Assembly (NCBI GenBank): GCA_900290385.1
Contig: OMSV01000171.1
Location: 14,189-19,428 of the forward strand
Length of the DNA: 5,240 nt
Source of the DNA: Syntrophobacter sp. SbD2
GTDB taxonomy: Bacteria > Desulfobacterota > Syntrophobacteria > Syntrophobacterales > Syntrophobacteraceae
Direction of reading: 5' to 3'
Program-made: the position numbers and the translations under genes
The notes under the pieces: generated by a model
Database searches by the model: none
Seen by the model: only the letters and a program-made list of their open reading frames with translations
What the model was told of the DNA's origin: nothing
Shown: one piece after another, positions 1-5,240 of the stretch
How positions within the stretch are numbered: the first letter of the stretch is position 1
How the letters are laid out: each line of letters opens with the position of its first letter

Positions 1-978
1 ATACCTCTTGCCTTGCACTCGCTCGAGTGGGGCGTTTTCTGGGCTCACCTTTTTTCCGAACTTGGATTTCCGGTGTTGCTAAGCCCGAAAACCACCAACA
101 AGCTGGCTTTCCTGGGGGTGGAAAATGTGGTCTCCGAGGTCTGCTTTCCTGTCAAGGTTTTCCACGGCCATGTCCGGTACCTTATGGACCGGGCCGAATA
201 CCTGTTTCTGCCTAATGTAGTGAACGCACCTGTCCCGCAGCCCGACGAAGTCGGATATTTTTGTCCGCTGGTTCAGAGCTCGCAATACATGTGCAGATCT
301 GCGCTGAACATTCCCGACAGGAGGATCATTCGGCCTACGATCTATTTGAAGGAGGACCCGGCAAATCTGGCCTATGTTTTCGAAAATGCCTTTCCGCCCG
401 GCTTGAGACCGAGGAGGAGCCAACTGCAAGGGGCGATCTTCAAAGCGTTGGCAAGACAGATGGAATTTAACCGCCGGCAAATTGAGACAGGCAATGACAT
501 AATAGCGCACATCGATCCGGCGCAGCCCGTCTGGATCGTCACCGGGCGCCCATACAACCTGTATGACGACCGGCTGAACCTCCAGTTCGGAAAGCAACTC
601 GCAAAGCTCGGCATAAAGGCGCTGCCGATGGACCTGGTGAGCTCGGATTCCGAAGACATGAGCGATTTCAAGCGCATGTTCTGGGGACTTGGTGCCAGAA
701 TCATCAGGACGGCAAAAAGGACCCTTCGCACCCCAAACTGGTATGGCGTACATCTTACGAATTTCAGTTGCGGGGCGGATTCCTTCATCGAGCATTTTTA
801 CCGTCACCTGCTCAGGGGAAAACCCTCCCTCATCCTCGAGCTGGACGAACACAGCGCCGTAGCCGGCTTGCTGACCCGTGTGGAGGCCTACCGCAACGTG
901 GTAAAGAACCTTCAGGAAAAGCGGATGGCCGCAAAACTCGACCCGGATAAACCGGACTCACTGGCGGAGGTGGGATAG
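1..978 (+). CDS. CoA-substrate-specific enzyme activase, C-terminal COG3580/DUF2229-type domain (5' end outside window)
   Basis: The frame is open from base 1 and ends at TAG 976-978. A TTG at 13 is possible as a start, but the preceding codons (I-P-L-A-L) match the usual 'IGIPRAL' opening of the DUF2229 domain, so the gene almost certainly begins upstream. Visible signatures, numbered from base 1: SPKTTNK (about 28-34), CFPVKVFHGH (48-57, the Cys-x-Pro...Gly-His motif of HgdB-like proteins), YFCPLVQSSQYMC (86-98), TGRPYN (181-186), NFSCGADSF (254-262) and ELDEHSAVAGLLTR (280-293). The four cysteines (48, 88, 98, 257) are candidate Fe-S ligands. In this family such domains usually follow one or two BadF/BadG/BcrA/D ATPase domains that drive electron transfer into 2-hydroxyacyl-CoA dehydratase-type enzymes. 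That ATPase part would lie left of the window, and it is inferred, not seen. The protein is predicted cytoplasmic. It is followed after 41 bp by its usual partner on the same strand. The substrate is unknown. Confidence 0.85.
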   Translation: MPLALHSLEWGVFWAHLFSELGFPVLLSPKTTNKLAFLGVENVVSEVCFPVKVFHGHVRYLMDRAEYLFLPNVVNAPVPQPDEVGYFCPLVQSSQYMCRSALNIPDRRIIRPTIYLKEDPANLAYVFENAFPPGLRPRRSQLQGAIFKALARQMEFNRRQIETGNDIIAHIDPAQPVWIVTGRPYNLYDDRLNLQFGKQLAKLGIKALPMDLVSSDSEDMSDFKRMFWGLGARIIRTAKRTLRTPNWYGVHLTNFSCGADSFIEHFYRHLLRGKPSLILELDEHSAVAGLLTRVEAYRNVVKNLQEKRMAAKLDPDKPDSLAEVG

Positions 979-981
979 GTA

Positions 982-1012
982 TTGGTTCACGCGAAGACGC
1001 AAAGCAAGGAAG
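982..1012 (+). repeat. Short octamer-periodic intergenic repeat (ACGCRAAG type)
   Basis: The gap between the first two genes contains TTGGTTC, then ACGCGAAG (989-996), ACGCAAAG (997-1004) and a decayed third unit CAAGGAAG (1005-1012). The 8-base period is seen directly. From memory, TTCACGC-AAAGACGC-AAAG-like strings recur in intergenic DNA of many unrelated bacteria; this is recollection and was not searched. The last unit overlaps the ribosome binding site of the next gene. Confidence 0.5.
1006..1012 (+). promoter_or_regulatory. Ribosome binding site of the COG3581-type gene
   Basis: AAGGAAG lies 7 bases before the ATG at 1020, a good Shine-Dalgarno match at normal spacing. It supports 1020 as the start. 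It is built from the last, degenerate unit of the octamer repeat. Confidence 0.7.
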
Positions 1013-1019
1013 TACATAA

Positions 1020-2408
1020 ATGACAGTTTCCGGCAAGCAGCATTTTGGACGCTTCCACGAAGAGATTAGACAGTTTGACGTAACCGGCAAGACACTGCTC
1101 GTCCCGGAAATGGCCCCCTTTGCATCCCGGTTGCTCGCCGCCTCTTTCCATGCTGTGGGGGTAAACGCCCTGCTTTTGGAAACTTACAAGGGTCTGGCCC
1201 TTGGAAAGGAATTTACATCCGGCAAGGAGTGTTTCCCCTGCCAGATAACGCTTGGCGACATCCTCTATTTTCTGCGTGGAGAAAAAGAAAGACTCGGAGC
1301 TGCTTTTTCAGCGGATAACTACGTATATTTTTTACCCGAGGCTGACGGTCCGTGCCGGTTCGGTATGTATAATAAGATGCAGCGCCTTGTTTTGGACAGG
1401 TTCGAGGAGTTTCGGGACGTGCCGATTACCTATCTTTCGACCCGCAACTCTTATTCGGCAGCAGGCATCATGCCTGCGGAAGTCTCCGCAATATTCAGGA
1501 AACTGAGTTATGTGAACGTAATTATATCGGATATATTTGACCGCATCGTATGGCGCGTGAGACCATACGAGCTTCGCCCCGGCCTGACGGATTCCTTTAT
1601 GGAAAAAGCGCTTTTGGCGATGGTTGCCGAGGTTGAACAAAACGGAGCGTCGCTCGAATTCAAAAGGCTTTTTGATATTTTAGAGGATACAGCCTCCACG
1701 GCCAAAACGTTCATCGACACCCGGCAGCCAAGGCGTCCGCTGATCGGGATCATCGGGGAGATTTACGTCCGCACGCATCATGAATCCAATCAGCACATAG
1801 TAAGGGTGCTCGAGCAGTTCGGCGCCGAAGTCGTGGTGGCTTCGGTGGGCGAGTGGATAAACTACATCATCTACGACATGGCCAGGGAGCATGAACGCCA
1901 CATGAAGCTGGCCCTGCTGAAACTGGATTTTGAATCGTTCAGGGGTATCCTGAACAATTGGATCCCCACACAGATCCAGAAATATTATCAAATGGTGCGC
2001 CAGCGCCAGGCTTACAGCCGGGCGCTCAAATACATCGACATTCACAAAGATCACGGTATAGCGGTACTCGAGAAGAGGCTTGATCGGGATCGGCTCTTCA
2101 GCTTTGATATTGGGACCGAATCGGCCCTGAGCATCGGGGCGGCGATGGAGCAGTTACACGAAGGATACAACGGCGTTGCAAACGTATATCCCTTCACCTG
2201 CATGCCCAGCGCAGTCTGTACGGCCGTTCTCAAGCCGCTGTTAAACAAAATGCTTATGCCCTACATCAATGTGCCTTATGATGGGGGAATTCAGCCCAAC
2301 CGGGATATCGCGCTGCGAACATTCGTCTATCAGGCAAAACAACATCTCGAATCCCGGACCTCGGGCAAAAGAAACGGCAGGGCAGCGAAATGTCATATCA
2401 AACCATGA
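1020..2408 (+). CDS. 2-hydroxyacyl-CoA dehydratase/activase-associated protein, COG3581 type
   Basis: This is a complete 462-residue protein; the ATG at 1020 has a good ribosome binding site. The family is recognised from SGKECFPCQITLGD (67-80, a Cys-x-Pro...Gly-Asp version of the HgdB-like motif), GPCRFGMYN (110-118), IGEIYVRTHHESNQ (245-258), VGEWINYI (276-283) and FTCMPSAVC (392-400), followed by a VPYDGG segment (418-423). Cysteines 71, 74, 112, 394 and 400 are candidate ligands of a [4Fe-4S] cluster; this is inferred from dehydratase D-subunit-like proteins. In many anaerobes the same domain is fused to the C-terminus of an activase of about 1,400 residues, whereas here it is a separate gene just downstream of the COG3580 domain. 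The likely role is Fe-S partner or electron-transfer component of the activase. The true reaction is not known for most members. The last 19 bp overlap the RNase gene. The basic tail after about residue 445 is poorly conserved-looking. Confidence 0.85.
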   Translation: MTVSGKQHFGRFHEEIRQFDVTGKTLLVPEMAPFASRLLAASFHAVGVNALLLETYKGLALGKEFTSGKECFPCQITLGDILYFLRGEKERLGAAFSADNYVYFLPEADGPCRFGMYNKMQRLVLDRFEEFRDVPITYLSTRNSYSAAGIMPAEVSAIFRKLSYVNVIISDIFDRIVWRVRPYELRPGLTDSFMEKALLAMVAEVEQNGASLEFKRLFDILEDTASTAKTFIDTRQPRRPLIGIIGEIYVRTHHESNQHIVRVLEQFGAEVVVASVGEWINYIIYDMAREHERHMKLALLKLDFESFRGILNNWIPTQIQKYYQMVRQRQAYSRALKYIDIHKDHGIAVLEKRLDRDRLFSFDIGTESALSIGAAMEQLHEGYNGVANVYPFTCMPSAVCTAVLKPLLNKMLMPYINVPYDGGIQPNRDIALRTFVYQAKQHLESRTSGKRNGRAAKCHIKP

Positions 2409-3919
2409 TTATTAATGCGGCCCATCCGGAAGAACTTCGGATCGCGGTAATAGAAGGCCACACTCTCGAACACTTTTTCATAGAAACTGCGACACGCGGC
2501 AAGGTTGTTGGAAATATCTACAAGGGCATAATAATCCATATTCAGTCCAGTCTTCAGGCCGCCTTCGTAAATTACGGGACCGAGCGCAACGGCTTTCTTC
2601 CATTCCCTGAAATCCATCCCGAGTATTACAACTCAGACGTCAAGGATGATGCCAGAATCCAGGACGTGATCCATCAGGGGCAGGAAGTACTGGTTCAGGT
2701 GGTCAAGGAGGAACTGGGCTCCAAGGGAGCGCTGCTAACCAGCTATGTCTCTCTTGCCGGGCGGGACATAGTGCTGATGCCCGGTCAGGACCAGCGCGGG
2801 GTTTCCCGAAAGATCGAAAACGGGGACCGGCGGGAGCGGATGAAAGAGCTTGCCAGGAAGATCGAAAACGGGGACCGGCGGGAGCGGATGAAAGAGCTTG
2901 CCAGGAGTCTCAAAGTCCCCGATGAGTTCGGGGTGATCCTGAGGACAGCCGCCGAAAGCCGCACCAAACGCGAAGTCATAAAAGACCTGGATCACCTCGT
3001 AAAAATCTGGGGGGAAATAAAAAAGAAGGTCCAGGAGTCGCCCGCCCCTTCCCTCATCTACAAGGAGCAGGACCTTGCGATTCGGGTAATTCGCGACTAT
3101 TTCGCGGCCGGCCTAAAAAACATCCTTGTCGATGACAGGGAGGTTTACAGAAGGGTGAAAGAATTTCTGGGGATCATCAGCCCCAGAAATCAAAAGCAGG
3201 TCAGACTTTATAAAGAAGAAGGACCGATTTACTCAAAATATAATCTGGAAGAGCAGATCGCACAGATATTTCGCAAAAAGGCGATGCTTAAGTCTGGAGG
3301 CTACCTGCTTTTCGATCCCACCGAGGCGCTTGTGTCAATCGACGTTAACTCAGGCCGCACCAGCGCTGAAGGGGCCGTTGAGGAAATGGCCTACAAGGTC
3401 AATCTCGAAGCGGCGGTCGAAATACCCCGTCAGTTGAGGCTGCGCGATCTTGGCGGGCTTGTAGTGATCGATTTCATTGACATGCGGGACCAGAGGCATG
3501 CGCGTGAAGTCGAACGCCGGCTCAAAGAGGAGATCAAAAAGGACAAGGCTAAAATCAGCGTAGGGCGAATCTCAAAGTTCGGCCTGCTCGAGTTGTCGCG
3601 CCAGCACCTTGGACTCAACATACTACGCGGCTCCTATAGCGAATGCCCGGTCTGCCAGGGAAGCGGACTTGTGCGTTCATCAGAGGCAACGGCGCTTGAC
3701 TATTTCCGCAAAATCTGGACCACCCTCATGCAAAAGAGACCCGCTGTTTTGAAAGCAGTGCTGCCCGCCGATGCCGCCAGCTATCTTTTAAACCGCAAGC
3801 GGGCCGAGATTGCAAACCTGGAGGACTTATACAAAGCCAGCATAATAATAGAGCCTTCAGAGACCGCACTATCCCACGAAGGGCATATAGAAACAACGCC
3901 GCACGAACTGCAAAGCTAG
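2390..3919 (+). CDS. rng: Ribonuclease E/G family endoribonuclease (RNase G-like)
   Basis: This 509-residue protein contains the whole catalytic half of RNase E and lacks the long RNase E tail, so RNase G-like fits best. Domains in order: N-terminal RNase H-like strand (1-35), S1 RNA-binding domain (about 36-128, GKVVGNIYKG... to the VLMPG end), 5'-sensor region with RT (185-186, equivalent to R169/T170 of E. coli RNase E), the DNase I-like catalytic part with Asp318 (SIDVNS) and Asp361 (VIDFIDM), and the zinc link CPVC (Cys419/Cys422). The spacings Asp318-Asp361 (43) and Asp361-Cys419 (58) equal those between D303, D346 and C404 of E. coli RNase E. All catalytic and metal residues are present. 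It cleaves single-stranded, 5'-monophosphorylated RNA in mRNA decay and rRNA/tRNA processing. The oddity is a 16-residue perfect tandem duplication at 141-172. The chosen ATG has only a weak AGGG-like site (2379-2382). A second in-frame ATG at 2405 would give a 4-bp ATGA overlap with the upstream gene. Confidence 0.95.
   Translation: MSYQTMIINAAHPEELRIAVIEGHTLEHFFIETATRGKVVGNIYKGIIIHIQSSLQAAFVNYGTERNGFLPFPEIHPEYYNSDVKDDARIQDVIHQGQEVLVQVVKEELGSKGALLTSYVSLAGRDIVLMPGQDQRGVSRKIENGDRRERMKELARKIENGDRRERMKELARSLKVPDEFGVILRTAAESRTKREVIKDLDHLVKIWGEIKKKVQESPAPSLIYKEQDLAIRVIRDYFAAGLKNILVDDREVYRRVKEFLGIISPRNQKQVRLYKEEGPIYSKYNLEEQIAQIFRKKAMLKSGGYLLFDPTEALVSIDVNSGRTSAEGAVEEMAYKVNLEAAVEIPRQLRLRDLGGLVVIDFIDMRDQRHAREVERRLKEEIKKDKAKISVGRISKFGLLELSRQHLGLNILRGSYSECPVCQGSGLVRSSEATALDYFRKIWTTLMQKRPAVLKAVLPADAASYLLNRKRAEIANLEDLYKASIIIEPSETALSHEGHIETTPHELQS
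2810..2905 (+). repeat. Perfect 2 x 48-bp in-frame tandem duplication inside rng
   Basis: Bases 2810-2857 and 2858-2905 are identical and abut exactly. Each encodes the same 16 residues, starting KIENGDRRER and ending MKELAR (141-156 and 157-172). The match does not extend left (A versus G) and extends right by only one base. One copy alone gives the normal family spacing: removing 16 residues places the RT sensor at 169, exactly as in E. coli RNase E. The unit is therefore an added copy, either a recent slippage/recombination event or an assembly artefact. Confidence 0.97.
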
Positions 3920-4140
3920 TGCAGTGTCAACCAGGTTGTAATCCATACTATTGTCGATACTACGTTATTTGAAGGCAAGCCAAATGTTAAGCGCGTCGTA
4001 AAGTGAAGTTACAATGGTGTAAAGGTCTCGCTTTGCGGGGCCTCCCGTAGCGACATGTGAGCACGTAACGCGGAAGCCGGCCGCTCATTCTCGACAGCCC
4101 GCCCACCCACCCGCGAGACGGGTGCTGGGGCGGGAGGCCG
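3920..4140. other. Convergent intergenic region between rng and the glycosyltransferase gene
   Basis: No ORF of useful length was found in these 221 bases. The first 100 bases are fairly AT-rich and contain weak elements only: ACTGC (3907-3911) pairing with GCAGT (3921-3925) across the rng stop codon, a small CAAC/GTTG hairpin (3928-3938), and ATACTA repeated 12 bases apart (3945-3950, 3957-3962). None is followed by a T-run, so no classic intrinsic terminator for rng is visible. The remaining 120 bases are GC-rich and structured (separate entry). Confidence 0.7.
4025..4139. other. GC-rich block of interlocking inverted repeats; possible structured RNA, terminator region or group II intron remnant
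   Basis: Seen directly: GGCCTCCCG (4039-4047) is the exact reverse complement of CGGGAGGCC (4131-4139). GTCTCGC (4025-4031) is complementary to GCGAGAC (4113-4119). TGAGC (4058-4062) is complementary to GCTCA (4083-4087). A strong local hairpin is formed by CCCGCCC (4098-4104) with GGGCGGG (4128-4134) and an inner CACCCG/CGGGTG stem (4108-4113/4119-4124) around the loop CGAGA. The first two pairs cross each other (A-B-A'-B'), so they are pseudoknot-like or alternative folds. No T-run follows on either strand. The part from about 4045 to 4085 faintly resembles group II intron domain I as I remember it, but no domain V or intron protein is present. The hairpin ends 7 bases beyond the stop of the minus-strand gene, so a role in transcript ending is also possible. 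Confidence 0.5.
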
Positions 4141-4309
4141 TCAGCAAGACAAATCGTGCACCGCATTCATGATCTCCACCACCCTGTGTTCGTATAGATG
4201 ATGCCTCAGGGTTCTTCTTTGAGCGTTTCTGGCAACCTCTTTGCGCTCGCCCTCATGTTTCATGTAGTACTCGATCTTTTCGATAAGCTCTGCTTCATCG
4301 CAGAATAGA

Positions 4310-4313
4310 GGGG
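4310..4313 (-). other. Second frameshift site in the CgeB-like gene
   Basis: After ...RREVLPPL the middle frame goes out of register and ends at 4260-4262, while the family-like sequence FCDEAELIEK resumes in the next frame at 4305 and runs to 4141. The change is equivalent to one base lost from the G4 run (C4 on the coding strand), or to a CT dinucleotide gained next to it. The second option would restore LPPLFCDE exactly. Confidence 0.75.
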
Positions 4314-4553
4314 CGGGAGAACCTCACGGCGGTCGCAGAGCTGAAAACAACCCATGCCCGCAAGCTCGAATGTCCTCGGATTTACGAAATCGCCTCCGAT
4401 GGCGTACCGGTCCATCGAGGAGTGAAGGTTGAGGTTTATTTCCGTATTTCTGTAGATAGAGCGGACCTCAGATTCACTTATCCATCGGATGCCTTCGGTT
4501 ACGCCGGGGACAGGGCGGCTGTCCCATCCCTCACCGTATATTTTCAAATTATA

Positions 4554-4557
4554 GGGG
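4554..4557 (-). other. First frameshift site in the CgeB-like gene
   Basis: The first frame reads ...RVFETLAPII-stop (TGA 4546-4544). One base added to the C4 run on the coding strand would read ...ETLAPYNLKIYGEGW, the expected family continuation. The event is therefore equivalent to a single-base loss in a homopolymer. It is not a recognisable X-XXY-YYZ slippery site. Confidence 0.8.
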
Positions 4558-5119
4558 CCAGGGTTTCGAATACCCTGATGCGGTTGGGGCAAGGGGCGCC
4601 CATAAAGGAGATCGGCATCCGAGTGCCTGACTGGACCGGAAACTCATCAATATTATTGTCGAAAGCAACAGGAAGATAATAATGGTTATTGGCTCCGGCC
4701 TCAGCCAACGCTTTCTCGAAGGCCCCTGTTTGAATGGAAAAAAAGATGTCAAAGTGGGGAGCAATCCGTTTCCAATACGTCAGGACCCTGAAATCCTCCA
4801 CAAACCAATATAGTGTAATGATTCCCAATTTTTGCAGGTTATCCATAAGACGTTCATTGAAGATAGGCGACTGGGCGATCCCGAGTAAAATATCAGGCTT
4901 GTCCTTATTGATCTGATCGATCAGCACCCTCTCCATTGCCTCGACAAAGGCCATTTTCTGATGGCCGTTTCCGGAAGCCATGGCCATTCGGAACTCATCT
5001 GCGAATGGTGAATAGTCGATGAAAACCGATTCATAACCCAGACTGGTGAAGGCGGACGCAGTAGCTCTGGCTACAGGAAGTGATCCGCCGGCTAAAGGAC
5101 CTGTAATCAGCAGTCTCAT

Positions 5120-5240
5120 CGCGCGCGCTCTCTTGTCTGGGCAAAGGACAGTCGGGGCTGAGGTCTATGATTTACATTAAGGCAATGCCCCAGATCGTTC
5201 AGGCTGCCCATGGGTGTTTAAATGTTAAAGGTTATCAGCC
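5120..5240. other. Right-edge segment without a supported gene
   Basis: All three minus-strand frames are closed by stops here, so no upstream minus-strand gene runs into the glycosyltransferase from beyond the edge. A 13-base imperfect palindrome, TTTAA-ATG-TTAAA (5217-5229), sits in an AT-rich stretch and could belong to a promoter or operator upstream of the glycosyltransferase gene. No convincing -35/-10 pair was identified. Confidence 0.4.

Larger units (their letters stand above)
4141..5119 (-). pseudogene. CgeB-like glycosyltransferase, interrupted by two frameshifts
   Basis: Reading the minus strand from the ATG at 5119-5117, about 189 codons run in one frame until a premature TGA at 4544-4546. 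The protein then continues in a second frame (about 4556 to 4306) and in a third to TGA 4141-4143. Joined, it is about 326 residues, a normal CgeB/COG4641 length. N-terminal part: MRLLITGPLAGGS start, KPDILLGIAQSP (about 74-85), TLYWFVEDFR (102-111), PISFMGAPCPNR (169-180). Second piece: NLKIYGEGW, SEVRSIYRNTEINLNLHSS, NPRTFELAGMGCFQL, the group 1 glycosyltransferase C-terminal domain. Third piece: FCDEAELIEKIEYYM, then LYEHRVVEIM near the end. Such enzymes transfer sugars to polysaccharides or surface proteins; donor and acceptor cannot be read here. A GAGAG about 10 bases before the ATG is a modest ribosome binding site. Both breaks fall at runs of four G (+ strand), so sequencing error is a serious alternative to real decay. 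Confidence 0.85.

Noticed and set aside
79..852. Long minus-strand ORF (257 codons) opposite the activase domain
   Set aside because: It lies antisense to a frame with strong family motifs; its own translation shows no recognisable domain. It is a shadow of the real gene.
3983..4060. Integron attC-like core (GTTAAGC near 3984)
   Set aside because: It matches GTTRRRY by chance, but no matching RYYYAAC partner at suitable spacing and no integrase are present.
4098..4134. Classic Rho-independent terminator
   Set aside because: The hairpin is strong but no T-run follows on either strand, so it is described as a structured block and not called a terminator.
4554..4557. Programmed -1 ribosomal frameshifting in the glycosyltransferase gene
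   Set aside because: Neither break has a canonical slippery heptamer, and two separate programmed shifts in one such gene would be unprecedented to my knowledge. Indel or sequencing error is simpler.
4422..4679. Plus-strand ORF of 85 codons across the glycosyltransferase region
   Set aside because: It is antisense to the clearly conserved CgeB-like coding sequence and has no motif of its own.
5116..5211. 31-codon minus-strand ORF (MGSLNDLGHC...) whose TGA overlaps the glycosyltransferase ATG as ATGA
   Set aside because: The overlap is suggestive of coupling, but the ORF is short, has no ribosome binding site before its ATG, has an in-frame TAA just upstream and resembles no family I know.
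1..5240. CRISPR array, tRNA/rRNA genes, transposase or insertion sequence
   Set aside because: No regularly spaced repeats, no tRNA-like cloverleaf and no transposase motifs were seen on either strand.

Overview
The window looks like part of a chromosome from an anaerobic bacterium, most likely Desulfobacterota (the former Deltaproteobacteria) or a close relative. This is an inference. It rests on a 2-hydroxyacyl-CoA dehydratase activase-type gene pair lying directly upstream of an RNase E/G gene, and on the style of the proteins. There are no marker genes such as rRNA, so the assignment is soft.

Layout. Bases 1-3919 (+ strand) hold a compact run of three genes. (1) The 3' end of a large activase-family gene, of which only the COG3580/DUF2229-type C-terminal domain is in view (1-978). 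(2) A separate 462-residue COG3581-type protein (1020-2408). (3) A complete RNase E/G-family ribonuclease (2390-3919) that overlaps gene 2 by 19 bp. Bases 3920-4140 are a convergent intergenic region. Its second half is GC-rich and full of inverted repeats, and it could be a structured RNA, a transcription end region or a group II intron remnant. Bases 4141-5119 (- strand) encode a CgeB-like glycosyltransferase of about 326 residues, broken into three reading frames by two small indels at runs of four G. Bases 5120-5240 hold no convincing gene.

How the genes may work together. The first two proteins carry the cysteine-containing motifs of the dehydratase/activase superfamily and probably act as a pair: an ATP-driven electron-transfer activator and an Fe-S partner. 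Their substrate cannot be read from the sequence. RNase G looks co-transcribed and perhaps translationally coupled to them, with no obvious biochemical link. The glycosyltransferase belongs to a separate, opposite-strand unit that continues beyond the right edge.

Most notable: a perfect 48-bp in-frame tandem duplication inside the RNase G gene (16 extra residues between the S1 domain and the 5'-sensor residues); a glycosyltransferase gene with two same-direction frameshifts but otherwise intact coding; an octamer-periodic ACGCRAAG repeat that supplies the ribosome binding site of gene 2; and the structured intergenic block. No clearly new multi-gene system is visible.
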